A stretch of 64,000 nucleotides of DNA from Flavobacterium weaverense (GTDB lineage: Bacteria; Bacteroidota; Bacteroidia; Flavobacteriales; Flavobacteriaceae): assembly GCF_003688495.1 (NCBI RefSeq), contig NZ_REFH01000009.1, positions 496,001-560,000 of the forward strand, written 5' to 3'. Position numbers and translations under genes: made by a program. Below are positions 8,603-17,619 of this stretch, one piece after another. The notes under the pieces were generated by a model that was not told the origin of the DNA, ran no database searches, and saw only the letters and a program-made list of their open reading frames with translations. Each line of letters starts with the position of its first letter. Positions within the stretch are counted from its first letter, which is position 1.

Positions 8603-10465
8603 ATGAAAAACAGGATACAAATTATTTTGACAATGCTTTTTCTAGGAATTATTTTCCAAAGCTCTAAAGCGCAAGTTACTCAAGCTGTAAATACTGCAAC
8701 TAATAATAGAGAATGGCAATTTTCAGCACGTGCAGGTTTTGATAAACCACTATTTGACGAAGATTTTAAATACATCGATTACAAAGGTGGATTTATGGGT
8801 GGAATTTCGAAAAACCATTATTGGAATTGGTTTGGCCTCCAAGCTGATTTCGATTATATGAAAAATTCTCCTTCATCAGTTGGTTTAGAGAATTTAGATT
8901 ATGCTGAAAACAATGGTCCAGTTGGCCCGCCAATTATCCTTTCTTATTCTGATTTGGCTACGCAAAAGAAAGATATCACTCGAATGTTTGCTGGATTTGG
9001 TCCTGCTTTCAGGTACTTAAACCAAACTAGAAAATTTCAAGCAGAACTTTCTTTACTTGGTGGAATCGGATTTATAGACGGTGGAGAAATTTTAGTAGAT
9101 GCTAAGAGAGTAGATGGCACAAGAGACGTACTTTCTTATCACTCTGGATTTGACAAGTTGAAACTTGCAACCGGAAAAGCACAAGCACGTTTCACTTATT
9201 TTTTTAGCGATAATTGGGGTGTTCATGCTGGAGCGTATTATATGAAGCATTTTGGCGGAGCAGAAGAATCTTCAAAAAACCAAATATTGAAAGCATCTGC
9301 GTATGGAAGTGGTGTTTCAAGTACTACTTATTTTGCCGAACCTATTATTCGAAATGTAAAAGGAGACAAAGCTGGTGTTTCTGGTGGATATGACGTTGTT
9401 GCAGGCCAACTGAATATTAGAGATTATGTTCAAAATGAGCCAGATATGAAACGTAAAATTGATTTAGCCTCGGCTGGTGTATTTGCAGGTATAACCTATA
9501 GATTTGCTCCAAAGATTATTCAACCAGTTGTAGAAAAAACAATAATTAAAGCTGAAAAGTATTGTATCCAAATCACAGCTAAAGATAAATATACAAACGA
9601 AATTATTCCTAATACAGATGTCGCACTTAAAGATAATTCAGGTACAATAATTAAAACTGCAAAAACAGATGCATTTGGAATTGTGAAATTCTGCGATATT
9701 TTACCATCAGATTACAAAGTAGACGGTATATTTAATGAAGTAGCTTTTCAAGGAAATTCAACAGCAAAAACTGAATTTGTAAATGGTCAAACTGTGATGA
9801 AAGAGATTTTATATACTGACAGAAATTTTATTGTGAAAGGAAAAGCTGTTGAATGTAACACTACAACTTTAATATCAGGTATTACAGTAGTACTGGAAAA
9901 TAATGAGAAAGCATTTAAAAAATCTACAGTAACGGATGAAAAAGGAGTTTTTCTACTTCAAATTCCAGAAGCAGGAATCTATACTTTATATGGAAAAAAA
10001 GACAACTATTTTTCTCAAACCGAAGAAATCAACGCTTCAAACTACAGCAGAGACAAAACACTATTCGTAAAATTAGAAATGTGTGCTGAAAAAGCGGATT
10101 GTGGAAAAGGAATTGGATTAAAAAACATCTTGTTCGACTTAGCAAAATATAATATTAATGACGCTGCCAAAGTAGAGCTTAATCGTCTTGTTCGATTTAT
10201 GAAAGATAATCCAGAGGTAAAAGTAGAATTGGGTTCTCATACTGATTCAAGAGCTAGTGCTTCATACAATCAGGTTCTTTCTCAAAACAGAGCAAACTCA
10301 TCAGTAAACTATATTGTTTCGCAAGGAATTGAACGTTCTAGAATTACTGGAAAAGGTTATGGTGAAACAAAACTTTTAAATGAATGTGCTGATGGAGTAG
10401 CATGTAGTGAAGACCAACACGCTATTAATAGAAGAACTGAAATGAAAGTTATTTGTCCACAATAA
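8603..10465 (+). CDS. OmpA family outer membrane protein with carboxypeptidase-regulatory-like repeats
   Basis: A 620-residue envelope protein. Residues 1-24 are a signal peptide ending in SKAQ. About residues 30-300 look like a beta-barrel with many aromatic strands. Two carboxypeptidase-regulatory-like (Ig-type) segments follow, at about 320-400 and 405-490. The last roughly 115 residues are an OmpA C-terminal domain with GIGLKNILFDLAKYNI, the peptidoglycan-binding motif LGSHTDSRASASYNQVLSQN and GKGYGETKLLNEC. Such proteins tie the outer membrane to peptidoglycan. Paired cysteines near the OmpA domain (CAEKADC and NECADGVAC) may form disulfides. It is flanked by terminators and seems monocistronic. 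Confidence 0.88.
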   Translation: MKNRIQIILTMLFLGIIFQSSKAQVTQAVNTATNNREWQFSARAGFDKPLFDEDFKYIDYKGGFMGGISKNHYWNWFGLQADFDYMKNSPSSVGLENLDYAENNGPVGPPIILSYSDLATQKKDITRMFAGFGPAFRYLNQTRKFQAELSLLGGIGFIDGGEILVDAKRVDGTRDVLSYHSGFDKLKLATGKAQARFTYFFSDNWGVHAGAYYMKHFGGAEESSKNQILKASAYGSGVSSTTYFAEPIIRNVKGDKAGVSGGYDVVAGQLNIRDYVQNEPDMKRKIDLASAGVFAGITYRFAPKIIQPVVEKTIIKAEKYCIQITAKDKYTNEIIPNTDVALKDNSGTIIKTAKTDAFGIVKFCDILPSDYKVDGIFNEVAFQGNSTAKTEFVNGQTVMKEILYTDRNFIVKGKAVECNTTTLISGITVVLENNEKAFKKSTVTDEKGVFLLQIPEAGIYTLYGKKDNYFSQTEEINASNYSRDKTLFVKLEMCAEKADCGKGIGLKNILFDLAKYNINDAAKVELNRLVRFMKDNPEVKVELGSHTDSRASASYNQVLSQNRANSSVNYIVSQGIERSRITGKGYGETKLLNECADGVACSEDQHAINRRTEMKVICPQ

Positions 10466-10481
10466 AAATAAATCAGTAATA

Positions 10482-10518
10482 AAAAACCCCAATACTTATT
10501 TAAGTGTTGGGGTTTTTC
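10482..10518 (+). terminator. Terminator after the OmpA-like gene
   Basis: AAAAACCCCAATACTT pairs with AAGTGTTGGGGTTTTT (one wobble pair) across a 4-base loop, giving a 16-bp stem with a T run. Confidence 0.88.
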
Positions 10519-10624
10519 TATGTATAGTTATCAATTTATTCTAAAGAAATTACTAGAGATAATTCTATCTAAAATAAAATTTATTTTTATTTAGCTTTAA
10601 AATTGAAAATTAGGTGAATCTTTT

Positions 10625-11644
10625 TTACAACTTAGACAGCGTTTCTAAAACATAAGTATGCATCACTTCTCTATAATCAAGATGTGTTACAATTCTAAGT
10701 TTTCCTTGTCCCATAGAGCTTATAGAAATATTCTTTTGTTTTAACAATTCGATTAAATTCTTTTCAATACAATTAGGAACCAATTTAAATATTAAAATAT
10801 TTGTTTCCACCGGCTCTACTGATTCTACCCAACTTACCCTCTTTAAAACTTCAGCAATTTCCTTTGCTCTACGATGATCTTCTGCTAGGCGTTCAATGTT
10901 GTTGTCCAGTGCGTAAATTCCTGCTGCAGCCAAATAACCAACTTGTCTCATTCCACCTCCCAATATTTTTCTAATGCGAAGCGCTCTGTGAATAGTTGAC
11001 TTATCTCCTAATAGCACAGATCCAATAGGAGCTCCTAAACCTTTAGACAAACAAACAGAAATGGTATCAAATAATTTCCCAAAAGCTTTTGGATCTTGTC
11101 TTTTAGCTATTAAAGCATTCCAAATACGTGCGCCATCCATGTGAAATTTTAGATTATTGGTATCGCAAACTTGCTTTATTCTCTGTAAATCTTCTATTTC
11201 GTAACAAGCTCCTCCACCTTTATTAGTTGTGTTTTCAACACAAACTAAACTCGTCATTGGACTGTGATAAAATTCTGGGTCATTGATTGCACTTGCTACT
11301 TGCTCAGCAGTTATCATTCCGCGATTTCCATCTAGTAAACAGCAAGAAACTCCACTGTTAAATGATACACCGCCACCTTCATAATGATAAACATGAGCAT
11401 ATTTGTCAGCGATTAATTGTTCACCTGGCTGAGTATGTAACTTAATTGCAGTTTGATTTGCCATGGTTCCAGATGGAAAGAAAAGTCCCGCTTCCATTCC
11501 AAACATTGCGGCAACCTTTGCCTCAAGCTCTATCACAGTAGGGTCTTGTTTATACACATCATCACCTACCACAGCATTTAACATGTGTACTAACATTTCG
11601 CGTGACGGTTTTGTGATGGTATCGCTAACTAAATTTATTTCCAT
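10625..11644 (-). CDS. ltaE: Low-specificity L-threonine aldolase
   Basis: A 339-residue fold-type-I PLP enzyme of the threonine aldolase family. It opens with INLVSDTITKPSREMLVHML, followed by VGDDVYKQDPTV and FFPSGTMANQTAIKLH. The PLP aspartate is in KFHMDGARIWNA and the PLP lysine in SVCLSKGLGAPIGS. It cleaves threonine or allo-threonine to glycine and acetaldehyde and can run in reverse. Length and motifs are full. The gene is divergent from prfB, whose start lies about 90 bases away. Confidence 0.92.
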   Translation of the reverse strand: MEINLVSDTITKPSREMLVHMLNAVVGDDVYKQDPTVIELEAKVAAMFGMEAGLFFPSGTMANQTAIKLHTQPGEQLIADKYAHVYHYEGGGVSFNSGVSCCLLDGNRGMITAEQVASAINDPEFYHSPMTSLVCVENTTNKGGGACYEIEDLQRIKQVCDTNNLKFHMDGARIWNALIAKRQDPKAFGKLFDTISVCLSKGLGAPIGSVLLGDKSTIHRALRIRKILGGGMRQVGYLAAAGIYALDNNIERLAEDHRRAKEIAEVLKRVSWVESVEPVETNILIFKLVPNCIEKNLIELLKQKNISISSMGQGKLRIVTHLDYREVMHTYVLETLSKL

Positions 11645-11681
11645 ATTTCTATTGTTATTTTTGAGGAGAACAAGTATCGAC

Positions 11682-11712
11682 TTGCCCCTACGTAAAAAAT
11701 TATCTATTTTTG
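11682..11712 (+). promoter_or_regulatory. Promoter of prfB
   Basis: TTG (11682-11684), a 20-base spacer and TATTTTTG (11705-11712) match the Bacteroidota promoter pattern. The prfB start codon lies 21 bases downstream. Confidence 0.6.
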
Positions 11713-11733
11713 CCCCACAAAATTACATAATTT

Positions 11734-12832
11734 ATGACAACTACCGAACAAATTAAAGGTATTGTAGAGCGCCTTGGTGCGTTGAGGAGGTATCTTTGAC
11801 GTTGATGCCAAATTAATTGAGATTTCAAACGAAGAAGAGAAAACTTTTGCTCCAGACTTTTGGAATAACGCAAAAGATGCTGAAATAATTGTAAAGAATC
11901 TTCGAAATAAAAAAAAATGGATTGAAGATTATAATAAAGCCGTCGAAATGACTGATGAGCTTCAGCTTGCCTATGATTTTTATAGAGAAGGCGAACTTAC
12001 TGTAGAAGAGTTAGACGAGCAATATAATTCGACACAAATACACATCGAGGCAATCGAATTCAAAAATATGCTTTCTGATGAAGGTGATACTTTAAGCGCT
12101 GTAGTTCAAATCACAGCTGGTGCTGGTGGAACAGAAAGTTGCGATTGGGCAGAAATGCTGATGCGTATGTATATGATGTGGGGTGAAAAATACGGTTATA
12201 AAATAAAAGAATTAAACTTTCAAAAAGGGGAAGCTGCTGGAATTAAAACGGTGACGCTCGAATTTGAAGGCGATTATTCTTTTGGATACTTAAAAGGCGA
12301 AAACGGCGTGCACCGCTTAGTTCGTATTTCTCCATTTGATAGTAATGCAAAACGCCATACTTCTTTCGTATCTGTTTATGTGTATCCTCTTGTCAATGAC
12401 AGTATTGAAATTGACATTAATCCTGCAGATATTGAAATTACGACATCACGCTCTAGTGGTGCTGGAGGTCAAAATGTGAATAAGGTTGAAACCAAAGTGC
12501 AATTGTTTCACAAACCAACTGGAATTCAAATTCAGTGTTCAGAAACTCGCTCGCAACAAGATAATAGACAACGTGCCATGCAAATGCTTCGTTCTCAATT
12601 GTACGAAATTGAGTTAAAGAAAAAACAAGCACAGCGCGCCGATATTGAAGCCGGCAAAATGAAAATAGAATGGGGTTCCCAAATTAGGAATTACGTTATG
12701 CAACCTTACAAGTTAGTGAAAGACGTTCGCACAGGCTTCGAAACTAGTAATGTAGACGGCGTAATGAATGGAGAAATTGATGGATTTCTTAAAGCTTATC
12801 TAATGATGATGGGACAAAAGGAAGAAGAATAA
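11734..12832 (+). CDS. prfB: Peptide chain release factor 2, expressed by programmed +1 frameshift
   Basis: Release factor 2 ends translation at UGA and UAA. The ATG at 11734 begins a 21-codon frame ([20 protein letters not shown], then L) that stops at TGA 11797-11799. Slipping one base forward at CTT-T gives [17 protein letters not shown] and joins the long downstream frame. The product is 365 residues, equal to E. coli RF2. The stop-codon recognition motif is [13 protein letters not shown] (SPF is typical of RF2), and the peptidyl-hydrolysis motif is [16 protein letters not shown] conventional call would begin at the internal ATG 11948 and lose about 70 N-terminal residues. The frameshift lets RF2 level control its own synthesis. 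Confidence 0.96.
11785..11800 (+). promoter_or_regulatory. Programmed +1 frameshift site of prfB
   Basis: AGGAGG (11785-11790), TAT and CTTTGAC (11794-11800) are the classic elements: an internal Shine-Dalgarno-like sequence three bases before the slippery CTT, then the in-frame TGA stop followed by C, a weak termination context. This is nearly the E. coli site. It is also one of the few strong Shine-Dalgarno-like motifs I noticed in the window. Confidence 0.96.
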
Positions 12833-12922
12833 CCACTTAATACATTTAAATCATCCTATATAATTGTAAAAATTATTTAGGATTTTTTTTTGATGCTTTA
12901 TATAATTTTCAAATAAACACTT

Positions 12923-13621
12923 ATGAAACAAATTGTTACCCTTTTAATTTTTTTGTTTACTATTCCAATTTGCGCTCAGAATAAGGTTTATTTTGATGCT
13001 GATTTTAAGGAGTTAACTTCGATAGACGGAGCAACTTATTACAGTACTTACGAAGAAGTTAAGGAAGGAACACAAAGGAAAACCTACTTCTTAGACGGCA
13101 CGATTAGAAATAGTGATTTTTTCAGCAATTATAAAAAACGTATAAAGGAAGGCACTTCAATTACTTGGTATAAAAGTGGATCGATCGAAAAAGAAGAATT
13201 TTATTCGAAAGGTAAGCTAGAGGGTATTTCAAAAATGTTTTATGAAAACGGTGCAAATAAACGTACCGAAAATTATAAAAAAGGTGAATTCATTGATGGC
13301 AAATGTTTCGATGAGAACGGAATTGAAAAAGCTTTTTTTCCATACTATTTACATCCAGAATATCCCGGAGGTAAAAAAGAATTTTACAACTATCTAGCAG
13401 ATACTTTTAAAGCTCCTAATAAAATTAAGGGCCAAGTCATAATCAGTTTTTTTGTTGAAACAGATGGCACTTTAAACGATTTTAAAATCATAAAAAGCAT
13501 AAATAAAGAAATTGACTTAGCGGTTATTAAAGTACTTGTTAATGCATTGCGATGGAAACCAGGTCAAATAGACGGGGTTGTAACACGCGCTAAGTATACG
13601 CTACCACTAACATTTCAATAA
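12923..13621 (+). CDS. Exported protein with MORN-like repeats and TonB C-terminal domain
   Basis: The 232-residue protein starts with a signal peptide (hydrophobic residues 4-18, then CAQ). The middle (about 60-135) holds repeats of the toxin-antitoxin MORN type, for example GKLEGISKMFYENGANKR. The last 85 residues form a TonB C-terminal-like domain: PGGKKEFYNYLADTF, GQVIISFFVETDGTLNDFKI and ALRWKPGQIDGVVTRAKYTL. In Bacteroidota this domain is common in periplasmic proteins that are not true TonB energy transducers. There is no N-terminal anchor beyond the signal peptide and no proline-rich linker, so a role in TonB energy coupling is doubtful. Function is unknown. Confidence 0.7.
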   Translation: MKQIVTLLIFLFTIPICAQNKVYFDADFKELTSIDGATYYSTYEEVKEGTQRKTYFLDGTIRNSDFFSNYKKRIKEGTSITWYKSGSIEKEEFYSKGKLEGISKMFYENGANKRTENYKKGEFIDGKCFDENGIEKAFFPYYLHPEYPGGKKEFYNYLADTFKAPNKIKGQVIISFFVETDGTLNDFKIIKSINKEIDLAVIKVLVNALRWKPGQIDGVVTRAKYTLPLTFQ

Positions 13622-13661
13622 TAACATGAATCATTAATAAAAGAGTTTACTGCTAGATTAA

Positions 13662-14573
13662 TTAAAACCACTCTATTAAGGATACTCCTACTCCAACACT
13701 AGTTTGTAAGTGATTATAATCAATCATCGACTCGCCATACCCGTGTGAAACTTGTAAAAATCCCTTTAAATTATTTTTAATTGGATACGACCACGAAAAT
13801 GCAGCACCACCGTTTGATTTGGAATTGAAGTTAAAATTATAACTTCCCGTAAGTGATAAAATATTTCCGTTTTTAGTGTAAATAACATTCATATCGCCTC
13901 TACCTACATAAGATGATATATCTGGATTATCGTCTTTTTTAGCTTTTAGAACTACCCACGGTCTGAGATAAACACTCCAATTATTTCTTTCGAAACCAGC
14001 GTGAAAAATAACTCTATTCCAACTTCGGGAATAAGGATTGCTTTTTCCATTTGACTCGTGATTAAAGGCAACACCTACCATTCTAGTTTTAAAACCTAAA
14101 ATATTAAATTTAACAGGAACATTTAAGATCACTTCTGGTTCATAATTGATTTCTCTGAAAGGTCTTGATAGCGCATTATTATAGATTTGCCAATGAGACA
14201 CTTGTGTATATCCAACCCATAAATCACCACGACCCCAGAAGATACCTTGTAAAATTTTAGTTTTGAAGCTCAATTGAAACTTGGACTCAATATTATTGTA
14301 ATCTACACCGTCAGGAGAAACATAATCAGGACCTTCATTCACTGAAATAGGCTGCTCATTTGGAGCGCTTGACCACTTAACAGGAATTACATAAACAGGT
14401 TTATAAGGAGTAAGTAAAAATGTTCCGCGTACAGAGGTAGTATCTAATTCCCAACGTTCAGTCATATTTCTTAGCTGCGTTTTATTATTAAATAAAGCTT
14501 GAAGCTGAGCATTTGCTGTAAAAAATGAACATAAAAATAGTAAAATGGAGATCAAAAACTTTGAGGATTTCAT
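13662..14573 (-). CDS. Outer membrane phospholipase A1 (OMPLA/PldA-like)
   Basis: A 303-residue protein with a signal peptide (residues 1-22, ending NAQ) and strand-rich barrel sequence. The catalytic residues of the OMPLA family are present: H172 and S174 in FNHESNGKSN and N186 in YSRSWNRV. The H-x-S spacing and the 14 residues from H to N equal those of E. coli PldA (H142, S144, N156). The enzyme would hydrolyse phospholipids misplaced into the outer leaflet of the outer membrane. The C-terminus ends in an aromatic residue, as usual for barrels. It is monocistronic and divergent from lpxD, another outer membrane lipid gene. Confidence 0.85.
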   Translation of the reverse strand: MKSSKFLISILLFLCSFFTANAQLQALFNNKTQLRNMTERWELDTTSVRGTFLLTPYKPVYVIPVKWSSAPNEQPISVNEGPDYVSPDGVDYNNIESKFQLSFKTKILQGIFWGRGDLWVGYTQVSHWQIYNNALSRPFREINYEPEVILNVPVKFNILGFKTRMVGVAFNHESNGKSNPYSRSWNRVIFHAGFERNNWSVYLRPWVVLKAKKDDNPDISSYVGRGDMNVIYTKNGNILSLTGSYNFNFNSKSNGGAAFSWSYPIKNNLKGFLQVSHGYGESMIDYNHLQTSVGVGVSLIEWF

Positions 14574-14757
14574 TGTAGATTTTTTAAATGGGGTGCAAAA
14601 ATAACTAATTTTGACCTTTGAAAAGTTCTAAATTTTTTATTTACCATAATTTCAAAACAAGCATTATTGCTGTTAAAGAATCTTGAAATATTAGGAATTT
14701 TAATGCCAATTTGTTTTATTTGAGCAGTAAATTTTAACTAAATCCAAACTAGACTTA

Positions 14758-15759
14758 ATGAAATCCTATTCCATCCACGAAATAAATGAAATTTTGAAAG
14801 GAGTTATTGTTGGAAATACTTTCCACAATATCACTGCACCTGAACAACTTGAAGTCGCAAATGAATCTGAAATTTCATTTATTGGAAATAAAAAATACGA
14901 GAAACTATGGGCTGCTTCTGCTGCTTGTGTGGCAGTTGTTAACGAAGATATCTCGATCGATCCAGGTGAAAACAGGGCTTTCATTAAAGTGAAAAATGCT
15001 GATTTAGCAATGTCTCAGGTTTTAGAAATGTTTGCTCCGCCTACTCCAATTTTTCGAACAGAAATCCATCCTACAGCAGTAATCGATGAATCTGCAACTA
15101 TATGCAATGGTGTTCGCATTGGCGCAGGTTGTTATATAGGTCCAAAAGTAATCGTTGGAGATAATTCGACAATATATCCTAACGTAACAATTCTAGATGA
15201 ATCCACTATTGGAAAAAACAGCGTTATTTGGTCTGGAACCGTTATTAGAGAGCGCTGCCAAATAGGTAATGATTGCATTATACATCCTAATGCTACCATC
15301 GGTGCTGATGGATTTGGTTTCCGTCCAGATCCACAAAGAGGATTAGTAAAAATTCCACAAATTGGAAATGTAATTATTGGTAATAATGTGGAAATAGGTG
15401 CTAATTCGTGTATTGATAGAGGAAAGTTTAGTTCTACTGTTTTAGGTGACGGATGTAAAATTGATAATTTAGTTCAAATAGGACATAATAGTAAGCTTGG
15501 AATGTTTTGTATAATGGCAGGAAATAGTGGTTTAGCTGGTTCTGTTACATTAGGGAACGGAGTAATAATTGGCGGAAGCGCCTCTATAAAAGACCATACG
15601 ATAATAGGTGATGGCGCAATTGTGGGAGCTGGATCTGGTGTAACAGGAGACATTGCAGCTGGAAAAACAATGCTAGGATATCCCGCGGTTGAAGCACGTG
15701 ATGCACTAAAACAATGGGCAATACTTAAAAGATTAGTAAACGAATCAAAAAAGAAATAA
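14758..15759 (+). CDS. lpxD: UDP-3-O-(3-hydroxyacyl)glucosamine N-acyltransferase
   Basis: LpxD adds the second, N-linked 3-hydroxyacyl chain in lipid A synthesis. At 333 residues it has the usual two parts: an N-terminal uridine-binding domain (about 1-95, with ISFIGNKKYEKLW) and a left-handed beta-helix made of hexapeptide repeats (about 100-300, for example IGAGCYIGPKVIVGDNSTIY). The motif NLVQIGHNSKLG holds the histidine expected to be the catalytic base. NATIGADGFGFRPD is also characteristic. lpxA, lpxB and lpxC are not beside it. A 150-base spacer separates it from the carboxyltransferase gene. Confidence 0.94.
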   Translation: MKSYSIHEINEILKGVIVGNTFHNITAPEQLEVANESEISFIGNKKYEKLWAASAACVAVVNEDISIDPGENRAFIKVKNADLAMSQVLEMFAPPTPIFRTEIHPTAVIDESATICNGVRIGAGCYIGPKVIVGDNSTIYPNVTILDESTIGKNSVIWSGTVIRERCQIGNDCIIHPNATIGADGFGFRPDPQRGLVKIPQIGNVIIGNNVEIGANSCIDRGKFSSTVLGDGCKIDNLVQIGHNSKLGMFCIMAGNSGLAGSVTLGNGVIIGGSASIKDHTIIGDGAIVGAGSGVTGDIAAGKTMLGYPAVEARDALKQWAILKRLVNESKKK

Positions 15760-15910
15760 TACGATTATTGCCAAATTCATAAAATCACAAGAATTAAAAT
15801 CAGATTTTTTAATTTAAAAGCAATTTTCAATTCAATTTTCTAACAAAATACTAAAATTAATTTCGATTGATTTCGTATTTTAGCACAAATTTTTTTAATA
15901 TTATTTCATC

Positions 15911-17539
15911 ATGGATTTGAACTTCAACAAAAACGAAGACCACAATAAATTATTACTTTCTGCATTACGTCACAGACTTACTACCGTTAAATTAGGTGGT
16001 GGTGAGAAACGAATTCAAAAATTGCATAACGAAGGTAAAATGACAGCACGTGAACGCATCGACTACTTATTAGATCCTAAAGCTAAAAGTATAGAAATAG
16101 GTGCTTTTGTTGGTGAAGGAATGTACGCTGAACATGGTGGTTGTCCATCTGGCGGAGTTGTTGTTAAAGTTGGTTACATTAGAGGAAAACAATGTATTGT
16201 TGTTGCTAATGATGCTACTGTAAAAGCGGGTGCTTGGTTTCCAATAACTGCTAAGAAAAATTTAAGAGCGCAAGAAATAGCGATGGAAAACCGTTTGCCT
16301 ATTATTTATTTAGTGGATAGCGCTGGTGTTTATCTTCCTTTACAAGATGAAATTTTCCCTGATAAAGAGCATTTTGGACGCATATTTAGAAATAATGCGC
16401 AAATGAGTAGTATGGGTATTACCCAAATTTCTGCTGTAATGGGAAGTTGCGTTGCAGGTGGAGCCTATTTACCTATTATGAGTGATGAGGCAATGATTGT
16501 GGATAAAACTGGAAGTATTTTCCTTGCCGGAAGTTATTTAGTGAAAGCTGCTATAGGCGAAAGTATTGATAACGAAACTCTTGGCGGAGCTACAACACAT
16601 TGTGAAATTTCGGGAGTGACGGATTATAAAGCTAAGGATGATAAAGATGCGTTAGATAGAATAAAAAATATAGTTGACAAAATAGGTGATTTTGATAAAG
16701 CGGGTTTCAACCGAGTTAAATCAGAAAAACCAGCATTAGACGAAAAGGAAATTTACGGTATTTTACCTAAAGCACGCAACGAGCAGTACGACATGATGGA
16801 AATCATCAATCGTTTAGTTGATAATTCTGAATTTGAAGCGTACAAAGATGGATACGGTCAAACTATCATTACTGGATATGCTAGAATTGATGGTTGGGCA
16901 GTAGGAATTGTTGCGAATCAAAGAAAAGTAGTTAAAACTAAAAATGGCGAAATGCAATTTGGAGGAGTTATATATTCTGACAGTGCCGATAAAGCGACTC
17001 GTTTTATTGCAAATTGCAACCAAAAGAAGATTCCTTTAGTTTTTGTTCAAGATGTTACCGGATTTATGGTAGGGTCAAAATCGGAACATGGCGGAATTAT
17101 TAAAGATGGAGCAAAAATGGTAAATGCTGTTTCGAATTCAGTAGTTCCAAAATTTACTGTTATCGTAGGTAACTCTTACGGAGCTGGAAATTACGCGATG
17201 TGCGGAAAAGCATATGATCCAAGATTAATTTTTGCATGGCCAAGTGCTGAACTAGCGGTAATGGGTGGAACTCAAGCTGCAAAGGTATTGGCGCAGATTG
17301 AAGCTTCTTCGCTAAAAGCGAAAGGTGAAATAGTTGATGAGGTGAAAGAAAAAGAATTATTTGATAAAATTAAAGCGAGATACGACGAACAAGTTTCTCC
17401 TTATTATGCTGCTTCGCGATTGTGGACAGATGCAATTATCGATCCTTTAGACACTAGAACATGGATTTCTATGGGAATTGAAGCGGCTAACCAATCTCCA
17501 ATTGAGAAAAAATTTAATTTAGGAGTTATTCAAGTTTAA
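15911..17539 (+). CDS. Acyl-CoA carboxylase beta subunit (methylcrotonyl-CoA type)
   Basis: This 542-residue carboxyltransferase moves the carboxyl group from carboxybiotin to an acyl-CoA. The segments YLVDSAGVYLPLQDEIFPD and MGSCVAGGAYLPIMSDE belong to the crotonase-fold N-lobe. MQFGGVIYSDSADKATRFI and VGNSYGAGNYAMCGKAYDPR belong to the C-lobe. The wording around LPLQDEIFPDKEHFGRIF resembles the methylcrotonyl-CoA (leucine breakdown) type more than the propionyl-CoA type. No biotin carboxylase subunit lies nearby, so the partner is encoded elsewhere. A perfect terminator hairpin follows. Confidence 0.85.
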   Translation: MDLNFNKNEDHNKLLLSALRHRLTTVKLGGGEKRIQKLHNEGKMTARERIDYLLDPKAKSIEIGAFVGEGMYAEHGGCPSGGVVVKVGYIRGKQCIVVANDATVKAGAWFPITAKKNLRAQEIAMENRLPIIYLVDSAGVYLPLQDEIFPDKEHFGRIFRNNAQMSSMGITQISAVMGSCVAGGAYLPIMSDEAMIVDKTGSIFLAGSYLVKAAIGESIDNETLGGATTHCEISGVTDYKAKDDKDALDRIKNIVDKIGDFDKAGFNRVKSEKPALDEKEIYGILPKARNEQYDMMEIINRLVDNSEFEAYKDGYGQTIITGYARIDGWAVGIVANQRKVVKTKNGEMQFGGVIYSDSADKATRFIANCNQKKIPLVFVQDVTGFMVGSKSEHGGIIKDGAKMVNAVSNSVVPKFTVIVGNSYGAGNYAMCGKAYDPRLIFAWPSAELAVMGGTQAAKVLAQIEASSLKAKGEIVDEVKEKELFDKIKARYDEQVSPYYAASRLWTDAIIDPLDTRTWISMGIEAANQSPIEKKFNLGVIQV

Positions 17540-17565
17540 GTTCCTAAATAAGGAAGAGTAAGCAT

Positions 17566-17602
17566 AAAAAAAGCATCTAGTGAATCACTAGATGCTTTTT
17601 TT
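17566..17602. terminator. Bidirectional terminator
   Basis: AAAAAAAGCATCTAGTGA and TCACTAGATGCTTTTTTT form a perfect palindrome with A and T tracts on both sides. It serves the carboxyltransferase (+) and the MenE-like gene (-). Confidence 0.9.
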
Positions 17603-17619
17603 ATCTTGAATAAGGTCTA

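Noticed and set aside
11463..11756. Plus-strand open frame of 97 codons overlapping ltaE and the prfB start
   Set aside because: It lies opposite ltaE, runs into the prfB leader and has no family resemblance; the prfB and ltaE models explain the DNA.
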